Source: Clostridium lundense DSM 17049
Lineage (GTDB): Bacteria > Bacillota > Clostridia > Clostridiales > Clostridiaceae
NCBI RefSeq assembly: GCF_000619945.1
Contig: NZ_JHVC01000001.1
Coordinates: 682,001 to 746,000, forward strand
Length of the DNA: 64,000 bases
Direction of reading: 5' to 3'
Positions within the stretch are counted from its first letter, which is position 1; each line of letters begins with the position of its first letter. The position numbers and the translations under genes were made by a program. Below are positions 36,042 through 44,662 of this stretch, piece by piece. Under the pieces are notes generated by a model. The model searched no databases and was not told where the DNA came from. It worked only from the letters and a program-made list of their open reading frames with translations.

Positions 36042-36752
36042 TTAAAGAGATTTTAAATATTCTACTTCATTATCTTTTAGGTGTCTCCATTCACCAAGTT
36101 TTAGATCACCTAATTTAACATTACCAATAGATACTCTTTTTAAATTTATAACCGGATGATTAATTTTTTCACACATTCTTCTTATCTGTCTATTCTTACC
36201 TTCGTGTATTATGATAGAAACTTTTGCATTTCCATTGTTTTTTGAAAGTATGTTAATTTTTGATGGTGCAGTTATATAATCTCCAATATCTATACCATTT
36301 TCAAATTTTTCAATTTCATCTTTTGATGGAATTCCTTTTATTGTTGCAATATATTTTTTATTTTTTTCTTCTCTAGGATGAATTATCTTATTATATATAT
36401 TCCCATCATTAGTTAATAATATTAATCCAGAAGTATCGTAGTCTAATCTTCCAATAGGATAGATTCTTTCATTAACTTTGACTAAATCTAATATTGTTTT
36501 TCTACCCTTTTCATCCTTTACTGTACAAACATATCCTTCGGGTTTATTAAGAGCAATATAGACTTTATTTTCTTCTGGACTTATATATTTGCCGTATACC
36601 TGTACTTTATCTATTTCAGCATTAATCTTAAAACCTAATTCATTTACAACTTTATTATTAACTTTTACATTACCTTCTAATATAATTTCTTCACATTTTC
36701 TTCTTGAAGCAACTCCGCACCTTGCCATATATTTTTGTAATCTTTCCTCCAT
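36042..36752 (-). CDS. Pseudouridine synthase, RsuA/RluB family
   Basis: 236 residues. An N-terminal S4 RNA-binding domain (ERLQKYMARCGVASRRKCEE) precedes the catalytic domain with GRLDYDTSGLILLTNDG, whose Asp is the nucleophile. RQIRRMCEKINHPVINLKR is typical of RluB, which modifies 23S rRNA near position 2605, so that is the likeliest target. The ATG at 36752 has AGGAGTG 12 bp upstream; the in-frame GTG lies in that site. It is separated from the FrhB-like gene by 17 bp. Confidence 0.9.
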   Translation of the reverse strand: MEERLQKYMARCGVASRRKCEEIILEGNVKVNNKVVNELGFKINAEIDKVQVYGKYISPEENKVYIALNKPEGYVCTVKDEKGRKTILDLVKVNERIYPIGRLDYDTSGLILLTNDGNIYNKIIHPREEKNKKYIATIKGIPSKDEIEKFENGIDIGDYITAPSKINILSKNNGNAKVSIIIHEGKNRQIRRMCEKINHPVINLKRVSIGNVKLGDLKLGEWRHLKDNEVEYLKSL

Positions 36753-36769
36753 TAATATAAGCACTCCTT

Positions 36770-37897
36770 CTAGTCTTCATCATAAACATTTCTTTTTAAT
36801 GGTTTTATATATTTTTTGAATAAGTAATTAAAATCATTTATATCTAAATCACTAAAAAAATCTTCTCTATGCTTTCTAATTCTTAGATTACCATTAACTA
36901 TTCTAGGATTTCCTTTTATAGCATTGTCTAAAGAACTTTCTTTTAAGTATATTTTATTATTCACTTTTAGATTTTCTAGTATTGTATCTCCTATTTCATT
37001 ATTTGATATTACTAAAGAAATTCCTTTTTCATCCACAATCTCTTCTGGTGCTTTCCAAAAGTCTCCTATAGTTATATCTCCAGTTCTTGGGACTGATGAA
37101 AATTTACAATCATAACAACTTGTATTTAAATATAAATCACATATAAATCCATTAAAAAATGGGTCTTCAGTTTTTATACTGGTATATTCTAAACCATCTT
37201 CTGTAACTAATTTTACTCTTCCTTTGGTCCAGCCTAATTTTTTATCTCTAAAATTATAACTAACTATTTTTTTACCTTTTGATTTTTCCATTAAATATTT
37301 TTTGAATACATTAATAGATGGAACTCCGTGACATATAAGATCTATAGTAATTAATTTTTCACTGTTTACTATTTTTTTTACAGCTGCAACTTGACAAGGA
37401 AGTCCAATAAATAAGACATTCTTATTTTCCTCATCAATTATACGTTTTATTCTGTTATAAGTTAAATGAATATTGCTTTGTATATATTTAGAACCTATAA
37501 TTTTTTGTAAATCTTCTTTATCTCTGATTTCTATATGATCAACTAAAAAATCTTTATTAAAAGTTGCACCAAAAACTAATCCATTTCTATCTAATATATA
37601 TTGTGCTATCTCAGATGATAACCCTCCTGAGGAACTTAACATTCTTAGATGTTCATTTAGAGTGTATGCTGCGTAAACTTTTAAGTCATCTTTTTTTCTA
37701 TTTTTATTAGTATTTCTTATTACAGGGCAAACATTGCTACATAAATTACATTCTATACATTTATCTTTATCTACTATAGGGTAATAAAATCCTCTTTTAT
37801 TTAAACTCATTTTTATAGCTTTTAAATTACATCTATTAAAACATGCAAAACAACTTGTACATTTTTCTAGTCCAATATTTTCTATGGCAGGATTCAT
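36770..37897 (-). CDS. FrhB-like Fe-S protein (coenzyme F420 hydrogenase/dehydrogenase beta family)
   Basis: 375 residues. Two [4Fe-4S] ferredoxin motifs begin it (CTSCFACFNRC, CIECNLCSNVCP), followed by FrhB N- and C-terminal domains with SSGGLSSEIAQYIL, GLPCQVAAVKK, LICHGVPS and CYDCKFSSVPRTGDITIGDFW. Clostridia lack F420, so this group is thought to be flavin-dependent and often sits in polysaccharide clusters, but here it is next to the pseudouridine synthase. The function is not established. Confidence 0.85.
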   Translation of the reverse strand: MNPAIENIGLEKCTSCFACFNRCNLKAIKMSLNKRGFYYPIVDKDKCIECNLCSNVCPVIRNTNKNRKKDDLKVYAAYTLNEHLRMLSSSGGLSSEIAQYILDRNGLVFGATFNKDFLVDHIEIRDKEDLQKIIGSKYIQSNIHLTYNRIKRIIDEENKNVLFIGLPCQVAAVKKIVNSEKLITIDLICHGVPSINVFKKYLMEKSKGKKIVSYNFRDKKLGWTKGRVKLVTEDGLEYTSIKTEDPFFNGFICDLYLNTSCYDCKFSSVPRTGDITIGDFWKAPEEIVDEKGISLVISNNEIGDTILENLKVNNKIYLKESSLDNAIKGNPRIVNGNLRIRKHREDFFSDLDINDFNYLFKKYIKPLKRNVYDED

Positions 37898-37998
37898 ATA
37901 AATAACACCTCACTAGATTGAATTTAAGTACATATTACATTATAGTATAATTCCTTTATATATCCTAGTAAGATTTTAGTAATTCAACAAATCAAAAA

Positions 37999-38086
37999 GG
38001 GTTTGTTTCAAAATAAAAAAATAACACAATATATTGAGATTGAAATATCAATATATTGTGTCTAAAATTCATTTCGAGACAAACCC
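37999..38086. repeat. Palindromic dispersed repeat, copy A
   Basis: Ends GGGTTTGTTTCAAAAT and ATTTCGAGACAAACCC are inverted repeats (14 of 16). Inside is a perfect 14-bp stem (ACACAATATATTGA / TCAATATATTGTGT). A related copy is at 41852-41946. It lies just after the purine permease stop and may terminate it. Confidence 0.75.
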
Positions 38087-38092
38087 TAAACT

Positions 38093-39517
38093 TTATTCAG
38101 GTAACAATAAAAACCTTAATATAAATAAAACTGCAAGAATATATATTATAGGATGTACTTCTTTATGTCTACCTGTAGTTAATTTCATTACAGGATAAAA
38201 TATTATTCCAGCGGCAATACCATTTGCTATACTATAACTAAAAGGCATAATTGCTATGGTAAAGAAAGCAGGAATAGCTTCAGTTAAATCATCAAAATTA
38301 ATTTCTTTAACAGCACTCATCATAAGAGAACCGATTATAATAAGTGCAGGAGCAGTGGCTTCTGCTGGGACAATTCCAACTAAGTCACCTAAGAATAAGG
38401 CTAACACGAACAATATACCAACAACTACAGATGTAAGACCAGTTCGTCCACCTTCTGCTATACCAGCAGCAGATTCAATATACGTTGCAGTAGTTGTTGT
38501 TCCAAAAAGGGAACTTATTGTAGTAGCTATAGCATCGGTTAAAAGTGCTTTTTTCATATTTTTAATTTTTCCATCAGGTAATATCATGTCAGCCTTTTGA
38601 GCTGTACCAACTAAGGTTCCTATTGTATCAAAAAGATCTACAAGGCTAAAAGTAAGCACAACCATAAATATACTTGTTAATGCTCCAATCAACCCAGTTC
38701 CATTATGTGTTAAAAGCCCTTTAAAGTCAAAAGCTAAGAATGTAGGTGATATACTTGATGGAACACTTAATAATTTTAATCCATTTATATTAGTTATTCC
38801 CATTGGAATCCCTATTAAAGTAGTTATTATTATAGATAAAAGCATGGCGCCTCTAACATTCCTTGCCATAAATATTACCATAGTAATAATGCCTATTAAA
38901 GTTAATATCGTATGTGGATTTGTAAAGCTTCCAAAACTTATTAATGTGGAAGGGTTGGCTACAATTATACTACCACTTTTAAAACCTATTAAAGCAACAA
39001 ATAATCCAATACCTCCAGTTATAGCAACTTTTAAATTATGTGGAAGTGCATCCACTATTTTCTCCCTTATGGATGTTACAGTAATAAGTATAAATAATAG
39101 TCCAGATATAAATACAGCTGCTAAAGCTTGTTGCCATGTATAACCTAAAGTTAAACAAACACTATAAGTAAAAAATGCAGTTAATCCAATTCCTGGAGCA
39201 ACTGCAAAAGGTAAATTTGCATATACACCCATTAGAATTGTTCCAATAGCTGAAGTTATACACATTCCAGCAAAAACAGATGCTACTACCGGATCATTTA
39301 AAGCTGAAAGTGAAGCTGCAGCATCTCCTTTTAGATTTTGGGAGTTCATTCCAGAAAACTTTAGTACATTAGGAATTACAAGCAGTGCATATGCCATAGT
39401 AATAAATGTAGTAAAACCAGCTAATACTTCTCTTTTTACATTAGTATTATTTTGGGAAAGTTTAAAAAATGAATTTAAAAATGATTTCTGTTCTTTTTTT
39501 GAATGATTATAATTCAT
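38093..39517 (-). CDS. NCS2-family guanine/hypoxanthine permease (PbuG/PbuO-like)
   Basis: 474-residue transporter with about 13 hydrophobic segments. The family opening VKREVLAGFTTFITMAYALL, then NLPFAVAPGIGLTAFFTY and TTTATYIESAAGIAEGGRTG, identify the AzgA-like purine branch rather than uracil permeases. The upstream guanine-class riboswitch agrees with guanine and hypoxanthine uptake that is switched off when purine is plentiful. GGAGG lies before the ATG. Confidence 0.92.
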   Translation of the reverse strand: MNYNHSKKEQKSFLNSFFKLSQNNTNVKREVLAGFTTFITMAYALLVIPNVLKFSGMNSQNLKGDAAASLSALNDPVVASVFAGMCITSAIGTILMGVYANLPFAVAPGIGLTAFFTYSVCLTLGYTWQQALAAVFISGLLFILITVTSIREKIVDALPHNLKVAITGGIGLFVALIGFKSGSIIVANPSTLISFGSFTNPHTILTLIGIITMVIFMARNVRGAMLLSIIITTLIGIPMGITNINGLKLLSVPSSISPTFLAFDFKGLLTHNGTGLIGALTSIFMVVLTFSLVDLFDTIGTLVGTAQKADMILPDGKIKNMKKALLTDAIATTISSLFGTTTTATYIESAAGIAEGGRTGLTSVVVGILFVLALFLGDLVGIVPAEATAPALIIIGSLMMSAVKEINFDDLTEAIPAFFTIAIMPFSYSIANGIAAGIIFYPVMKLTTGRHKEVHPIIYILAVLFILRFLLLPE

Positions 39518-39546
39518 ATTTTCCTCCTTAGTAATTAAATTTTAAT

Positions 39547-39588
39547 AAAAAAAATCTGTTAAGGATGTGAGCAAATCCGTTAACAGAA
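39547..39588 (-). terminator. Expression-platform terminator of the purine riboswitch
   Basis: Minus-strand stem TCTGTTAACGGAT / ATCC-TTAACAGA followed by eight T; its 5' side can also pair with the aptamer 3' side, giving on/off control. Confidence 0.8.
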
Positions 39589-39609
39589 TCTAATATATAC
39601 CAAAACAGA

Positions 39610-39682
39610 CTCACCCATAGTGAGAAATTTTCGGCTTCTCGTAGAAACTTCTGAACCTTATTATCAGAATTATATGGACGCA
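39610..39682 (-). ncRNA. Purine riboswitch, guanine class
   Basis: Read on the minus strand: P1 with TATAAT junction, P2 TCTGA/TCAGA with a 7-nt loop AATAAGG, the junction AGTTTCTAC, P3 GAGAAG/TTTCTC with loop CCGAAAA, and the closing ACTATGGG. Both loops keep the consensus GG and CC that form the kissing contact. The residue at position 74 is C (ACTATGG), which pairs with guanine; adenine switches have U there. Confidence 0.9.
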
Positions 39683-39708
39683 GTATTTTATGAAATTTTA
39701 TGTTTTAT

Positions 39709-39737
39709 ATGTTAACACCATGAACGAAAAAAGTCAA
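39709..39737 (-). promoter_or_regulatory. Promoter of the riboswitch-permease transcript
   Basis: Minus strand TTGACT, 17 bp, TAACAT. The -35 lies inside the terminator hairpin of the upstream glycosyltransferase gene. Confidence 0.5.
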
Positions 39738-39776
39738 TATTTTAAATTTTTTCTTCAAAATTTTAAAATATTGACT
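39732..39776 (-). terminator. Terminator of the GT2 glycosyltransferase gene
   Basis: AGTCAATATTTTAAA / TTTAAAATATTGACT arms, followed by a T run on the minus strand. Confidence 0.7.
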
Positions 39777-39784
39777 AAATTTAA

Positions 39785-41185
39785 TTATTCTACTTCTTGT
39801 ATACTAATACTTCTAGTATGTTTTGTGTGGCTCCATTCTTTATTGTTCTTATCTATTATTCCTTGTATAGTAATAGGAATCCATGTAAGAGTGTATATAC
39901 CATATAATAAATACCATATAAAAATTTTAATTGAATGTTTTTTATTTAAAATAAGTAATGATACTATAAACATTCCTATATAGATTAAATTACCTAAAAC
40001 TATTTCATAAGATTTAGGATTACTTCCAAATATATATGTGAAAATGAATATATTTAAGGAGTAAATACAAAATAAAATGAACATTCCTTTAGATAATTTT
40101 TTTTCAATAACCATAATGAAAGGTGTAAATAAAAATTGAAGAATACTAAATACCTTCCAAACAATTGGACTAAATAAAAAGTTGATTACAAAAATATGCA
40201 GCCCTTTTGCACTACTATTTTGAACTAAAGTTAATATTGCAGAAACACCTAATAATAATGTAACGAATGGTTGAACAGTATATAATGCACAATCAAATGC
40301 AGTAAAATTTCTATCTTTTATAGATTTTTTAAGTAATTTTGTAAAAAATCTAGAAGCTACATCTGCAAATCCCTGCATCCATCTTTTTCTTTGATTCCAT
40401 GATTGTTTCAAGGTTAATGGTTTTTCATCATATACTATAGCGTTATGAGCCCAACCAACTTTATGACCATTTAATACTAGTTTACAAGTAAACTCTAAAT
40501 CTTCTGTAAGGCAGGTAGCTCCCCATCCTAATTGTTTTAAAATATCAGTATTTACACAAAAACCTGTACCACCTATTTGATTAGATAATCCTAAATTAGT
40601 TCTTGCCAATTGGAATAATCTATTTGCAGTCCAAAATGATATAGAATAAGATTGTGTTATCCATGAATCATTTGGATTTTTACTATCAATATATCCTTGA
40701 ACCACTTTATATCCATCACAAAGCTTGCCATTCATTTCTTTTAAAAAGTTCTTTGATACTAAGTTATCTGCATCAAATATAGCTATAGCATCATAATTTT
40801 TGTCCATAGCAAAAATTTTGTTAAACATCCATTCTAAAGCATAACCCTTACCTCTTTTATCATGTACATTTCTTTCAAATACATTAACATTAGCTTCTCT
40901 TGAAATTTTAGCAGTATTATCAGTACAATTATCAGCTATTACATATATATCAAATAGCTCTTTTGGATAATCTAAGGACTTTAAACTATCAATTATACTG
41001 CTGATAACTGTTTCTTCATTATGCGCTGCTACAAGTAACGCAAATTTTTTTTCTGGCTTATGCATACTAGCGCTTAAGTCTTCTTTCTTAAATAATCCAA
41101 ATAAAGACAATATTAAATAATACATGGTTATTACAAATACCGAAATTTGAAATATTGCTGTTGAACAATAAATAAAATCTTTCAT
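39785..41185 (-). CDS. Membrane glycosyltransferase, GT2 family
   Basis: 466 residues. One N-terminal membrane helix, a GT-A catalytic domain, and four or five C-terminal helices, as in cellulose/hyaluronan-type processive synthases. Catalytic features are VAAHNEETVISSIIDSL, the FDADN metal motif, TEDLEFTCKL (general base Asp) and QRKRWMQGF (QxxRW). It therefore probably polymerises or transfers sugars from a UDP-sugar at the membrane. No partner gene for export is adjacent. The leader carries a terminator and a palindromic operator. Confidence 0.87.
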   Translation of the reverse strand: MKDFIYCSTAIFQISVFVITMYYLILSLFGLFKKEDLSASMHKPEKKFALLVAAHNEETVISSIIDSLKSLDYPKELFDIYVIADNCTDNTAKISREANVNVFERNVHDKRGKGYALEWMFNKIFAMDKNYDAIAIFDADNLVSKNFLKEMNGKLCDGYKVVQGYIDSKNPNDSWITQSYSISFWTANRLFQLARTNLGLSNQIGGTGFCVNTDILKQLGWGATCLTEDLEFTCKLVLNGHKVGWAHNAIVYDEKPLTLKQSWNQRKRWMQGFADVASRFFTKLLKKSIKDRNFTAFDCALYTVQPFVTLLLGVSAILTLVQNSSAKGLHIFVINFLFSPIVWKVFSILQFLFTPFIMVIEKKLSKGMFILFCIYSLNIFIFTYIFGSNPKSYEIVLGNLIYIGMFIVSLLILNKKHSIKIFIWYLLYGIYTLTWIPITIQGIIDKNNKEWSHTKHTRSISIQEVE

Positions 41186-41329
41186 AAAATATCACTTCCA
41201 TCTCAATGTTTTCTTTTTTAAATATTACTTTTTAGAACACCACACATTATATTACCACATTTTTTTGATATAAGCTATACAATTACAATCTTTTAATTAT
41301 TGCGACAATGTTCAACAGGTTTTATATAT

Positions 41330-41360
41330 AAAAAAGGAGCCTTACTAATAAGTAAAGTCC
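41330..41360 (-). terminator. Attenuator-like terminator in the GT2 leader
   Basis: Minus-strand stem GGACTTTACT / AGTAAGGCTCC (one bulge) with six T after it. It lies between the GT2 promoter and its start codon, so most transcripts would stop here unless it is disrupted. An AAACT/AGTTT hairpin precedes it. Confidence 0.55.
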
Positions 41361-41457
41361 CCCTAAAACTAAGCATTCCCAGTTTCGTTTTTTTTATTAA
41401 TTGTTTAGTTAAATTATTTTTATTTTGTTATATAAAAGTTGATTTGTTTACAATTTT

Positions 41458-41561
41458 TATATAATACATAATAATTATTATGTAAACAAATATAGATGAA
41501 TTAACATAAATTAAGTTTACATTAAAAATAAATTTACATAATAATTATTATGTGCTCTATT
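41458..41561. promoter_or_regulatory. Divergent promoters each carrying the same palindrome
   Basis: A 20-bp palindrome TACATAATAATTATTATGTA at 41465-41484 fills the spacer of a minus-strand promoter (TTTACA / TATATA) toward GT2. The same 18-bp core recurs at 41536-41553, in the spacer of a plus-strand promoter (TTTACA / TCTATT) toward the Cys-rich gene. The two are exactly 70 bp apart. Confidence 0.6.
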
Positions 41562-41665
41562 TTATTTAATATAATATATTCACAAATTACTTAGTCCTGA
41601 ATATATTATATTAACCCAGATATCCTTTCTAATATTTTTAACATATATAAAAAGGAGGGATATAT

Positions 41666-41839
41666 ATGGGACACAAGCATAAAGGCTGTTGTTATGAATA
41701 TGAATATAAAGAAAAATGTAAATGTGCACCTAGCTGCTGTAATAATTGTTGTAATTATGGTTCCGGAAACTTATTTGGTACCTCAAATAACTTAATACTT
41801 CCTCTTATAGTTCTAGCACTTTTTTGTAACAGGCACTAA
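41666..41839 (+). CDS. Small Cys-rich protein with hydrophobic tail
   Basis: 57 residues: MGHKHKGCCYEYEYKEKCKC, then CCNNCCNYG, a Gly/Asn stretch and a hydrophobic helix (LILPLIVLALF) before CNRH. A perfect AAAGGAGGG precedes the ATG. The layout, Cys pairs followed by a short hydrophobic tail, recalls small sporulation or coat proteins of the YjcZ kind, but the match is only general. Codon use and strong ribosome site support a real gene. The yyaC-like gene follows 276 bp further on. Confidence 0.7.
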   Translation: MGHKHKGCCYEYEYKEKCKCAPSCCNNCCNYGSGNLFGTSNNLILPLIVLALFCNRH

Positions 41840-41851
41840 TTAACTTATGAT

Positions 41852-41946
41852 GGGCTGTCTCAAAACAAAAAATAATACAATATATTGATTAAATTTTATA
41901 TTAAAATCTAATATTAATGTATCTAAAATTCATTTTGAGACAGCCC
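41852..41946. repeat. Palindromic dispersed repeat, copy B
   Basis: Perfect 14-bp terminal inverted repeats GGGCTGTCTCAAAA / TTTTGAGACAGCCC. The inside ACAATATATTGA and TCTAAAATTCATTTTGAGACA segments match copy A at 37999-38086. No open frame, 95 bp; MITE-like. Confidence 0.75.
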
Positions 41947-42010
41947 CTCATACTTATAAAAATTATTATTTCGTAAGCATTAATGAACTAATTTAAAATA
42001 AATATATTTA

Positions 42011-42057
42011 ATTGTCTTAAAACATAGAAAACATCCAATATTAAGACAATATTTTTA
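42011..42057 (+). terminator. Hairpin before the yyaC-like gene
   Basis: Perfect 10-bp arms ATTGTCTTAA / TTAAGACAAT, 20-nt loop, followed by ATTTTTATT. Either the terminator of the Cys-rich gene or a leader element. Confidence 0.5.
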
Positions 42058-42115
42058 TTCAATATAATGGTATAATTAATATATGATTATTTATTTTTTA
42101 TAGGGGGAATTATCT

Positions 42116-42700
42116 ATGGATGCTAGTTACTTTTATGCTTTTAAGGAGGATAGTGTTAACGAGATTTCTAAATATATTTTTAATATGATAAATGGTGAAA
42201 AAAAAATCCTTATATTATGTATAGGTACAGATATGTGTACTGGTGATTCATTTGGTCCTTTAACAGGCACATTACTAAGAAGAAATAATTGCCCCTGCAC
42301 TGTAATTGGAGATCTAGAAAATATAGTTCATTATAATAATTTAAAAGAAACAATAAAATATATTAGATGTAATTATGAAGATTATTTTATTATTGCTATA
42401 GATGCTTCTTTAGGTGATAGAGACAATATAGGCAAAATTACTATTGAAAAAGGCTCTATATTTCCTGCAACTGCATTGAGATCTAAAAATCTTTCTATTG
42501 GTGATATTGCTATTAAAGCTATAGTAAATAGATATTCTTCCATAAAATCTGCAAATGAATATATACTTCAACAAACTAGACTTTATCATGTTTATTCAAT
42601 GGCTGAAATATTATCTAATGCCCTTTTGAAAGCTATAAATAATAATTTAATTCAATGTGAAAATTTAGATACATACAATAGACTATCTGCTTTCTTATAA
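42116..42700 (+). CDS. YyaC-like spore protein (germination protease fold)
   Basis: 194 residues, in the group annotated as sporulation protein YyaC, which shares the fold of the GPR germination protease and hydrogenase maturation proteases. Features are ILCIGTDMCTGDSFGPLTG (metal-site Asp/Glu region), VIGDLENIVHYNN and AIDASLGDRDNIGKI. GGGGGAA lies upstream of the ATG. The role in the spore is not established; proteolysis is inferred from the fold only. Confidence 0.85.
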   Translation: MDASYFYAFKEDSVNEISKYIFNMINGEKKILILCIGTDMCTGDSFGPLTGTLLRRNNCPCTVIGDLENIVHYNNLKETIKYIRCNYEDYFIIAIDASLGDRDNIGKITIEKGSIFPATALRSKNLSIGDIAIKAIVNRYSSIKSANEYILQQTRLYHVYSMAEILSNALLKAINNNLIQCENLDTYNRLSAFL

Positions 42701-42705
42701 AATAT

Positions 42706-42741
42706 AAAAAGATGGCTAAATTTTAGCCATCTTTTTATATT
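42706..42741. terminator. Bidirectional terminator, yyaC-like / AbgT genes
   Basis: AAAAAGATGGCTAAA / TTTAGCCATCTTTTT with almost no loop, between converging genes. Confidence 0.9.
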
Positions 42742-42745
42742 TTTA

Positions 42746-44308
42746 TTACATAAAAATTCCTACTCCAGGTCCTAATGGTAATTTACAAGAGAACCATAAT
42801 ATTAGTAAAGCACTCCAACCTATTAAAAATAGTATTGAATATGGTAACATTGTTGATATTAATGTACCTATACCTGCATCTTCATCATATTTCTCAGCAA
42901 AAGAAACTATCAATGCAAAATATGACATAAGAGGAGTTATAATATTAGTACATGAATCTCCTACTCTAAAAGCTGCCTGAGTGAATTCTGGCGTGAATCC
43001 TATATGCATAAACATAGGTACAAATACTGGTGCCATTATTGCCCATTTTGCTGAAGCTGAACCCATAAATAAGTTAATAAATGCACAAAGTAAAACAAAT
43101 AATATTATAAGTGGTACACCAGTTAAACCTGTAGATTCTAAGAATGTTCCTCCTTTTGCTGCTAATATAGTTCCTAAATTAGTTTTACCAAAATATGCAA
43201 CAAACTGAGATGCAAAGAAAACTAAAACAAGATATCCTCCCATTTTACTCATAGATTTACCTAATGAACTAGCAACATCTTTATTATTCTTAATACTACC
43301 AGATGCAATTCCATAGCAAACCCCCGGTATAAAGAAGAATAATGCTATAATTGGGACAATTCCATCCATAAATGGTGTATGTCCTATAATTTTATGTGTC
43401 TTAGGATCTCTAAGTATTCCATTATATGGCACAACTAGCGCTAATATAACTATTAAAAAAATTAAAAAACCTATATTGGCATATTTTAACCCTTTCTTTT
43501 CTTTATCAGTTAATTTAGTTATATCTTCAGATGATGCTTTCTTATAAGTTCCGAGCCTTGGCTCTACTATTCTATCTGTTACAAATGTACCTATAGCTGT
43601 TATTAAAAAAGTTGAAACAAACATAAAATACCAGTTCGCCGTAGGTTCTACTTTATAACCTGCATTTATAAGTTTAGCAGCTTCAGTAGTGATACCTCCA
43701 AGTAATGGATCTGTAGTTCCTATAAGTAAATTTGCACTAAATCCACCAGATACTCCTGCAAATGCTGCAGCCATACCTGCAATTGGATGTCTACCAAAAC
43801 TTAAAAATACCAAAGCACCTAAAGGTATTAAAACTATATACCCTGCATCTGATGCTATATTAGACATAACACCAAGAAGCACAACTATTGCTGTTATTAA
43901 TTTTTTAGGTGTACTCATTACTGTTTTTCTAAGCAAAGCTTGTATAAATCCAGTTTCTTCTGCCATACCTACTCCAAGCATAGCAACCAATACTGTTCCT
44001 AATGGTGCAAAGGAAGTAAAATTTGTAACTGCGCTGGTAAAAATATATCTTATACCATCCGCCGTAAGTAAGCTTACTGCTTTAACATTTGTTAATTTTG
44101 TTCCTCCATTAACTTTATCTACCATAGTAAATTGAACATTTACACCTGTTCTTGCACAAAGGTCAGATATAATTATTATTATTACACTTAATATAACGAA
44201 AATTGCAGCTGGATGGGGCATTTTATTACCAACCCTTTCAACCCAATCCAGAAAACCACCTAGACCTTTGCTTTTTTCTTTTCTTGTTTCTACATTAGAT
44301 TCAACCAT
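42746..44308 (-). CDS. AbgT-family transporter
   Basis: 520 residues with about 11-13 membrane helices. AbgT proteins import p-aminobenzoyl-glutamate or export antimetabolites. Recognised from the opening FLDWVERVGNKMPHPAAIFV and conserved AGVSGGFSANLLIGTTDPLL, AMLGVGMAEETGFI and GSASAKWAIMAPVFVPMF segments. GGGGGA precedes the ATG. No peptidase or folate gene lies next to it, so folate salvage is not indicated by context; general dipeptide-like uptake is the alternative. Confidence 0.88.
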   Translation of the reverse strand: MVESNVETRKEKSKGLGGFLDWVERVGNKMPHPAAIFVILSVIIIIISDLCARTGVNVQFTMVDKVNGGTKLTNVKAVSLLTADGIRYIFTSAVTNFTSFAPLGTVLVAMLGVGMAEETGFIQALLRKTVMSTPKKLITAIVVLLGVMSNIASDAGYIVLIPLGALVFLSFGRHPIAGMAAAFAGVSGGFSANLLIGTTDPLLGGITTEAAKLINAGYKVEPTANWYFMFVSTFLITAIGTFVTDRIVEPRLGTYKKASSEDITKLTDKEKKGLKYANIGFLIFLIVILALVVPYNGILRDPKTHKIIGHTPFMDGIVPIIALFFFIPGVCYGIASGSIKNNKDVASSLGKSMSKMGGYLVLVFFASQFVAYFGKTNLGTILAAKGGTFLESTGLTGVPLIILFVLLCAFINLFMGSASAKWAIMAPVFVPMFMHIGFTPEFTQAAFRVGDSCTNIITPLMSYFALIVSFAEKYDEDAGIGTLISTMLPYSILFLIGWSALLILWFSCKLPLGPGVGIFM

Positions 44309-44662
44309 ATTTTTTATCCCCCCATAATAAATTTAATAGCATATTTCTTACATTTTCATCCTTGTTTTATATTTATATGCTATTTCTGTAATCGATTTAC
44401 AAGTATAGAAATATTTTAACATATGAATAAAATTATTTCAATACAATGTACTTTTGAAAGTTAAAAAATATTTATTGTTAAATTTAAAAATATTCCATTA
44501 AATTATTTATGCAAAATAACTATGCTTAAATTCTATTTAAACACAGTTATTTTGCATAATTTCATTATTAAAAGAGCCTAAAATGATTGTTTCCCACAAA
44601 TCATTTTAGGCTCTTTCTTATTACTTAGAGTAATTGTATCTGATTTTATATTTCTAATAATT
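44309..44662. other. Intergenic region between the ECF S component and AbgT genes
   Basis: A perfect 14-bp inverted repeat (TATGCAAAATAACT / AGTTATTTTGCATA, 44508-44558, 23-nt loop) without a T tract, and the terminator at 44571-44617. The rest is AT-rich and holds the AbgT promoter. No gene seen. Confidence 0.5.
44571..44617 (-). terminator. Terminator of the hyd operon
   Basis: AAAGAGCCTAAAATGATT / AATCATTTTAGGCTCTTT, loop of about 10 nt: an 18-bp perfect stem at the end of the hydE-hydG-hydF-ECF run. Confidence 0.9.

Larger units (their letters stand above)
41186..41665. other. Regulatory region between GT2 and the Cys-rich gene
   Basis: 480 bp without a gene. It holds the GT2 leader with an attenuator-like terminator, two identical palindromes in opposite-facing promoters, and the promoter side of the small Cys-rich gene. 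Confidence 0.6.

Noticed and set aside
38844..39143. Plus-strand frames opposite membrane protein genes (also 43689-44135, 23231-23671, 30800-31354)
   Set aside because: They are hydrophobic or Ser-rich shadows of genes on the other strand without ribosome sites.
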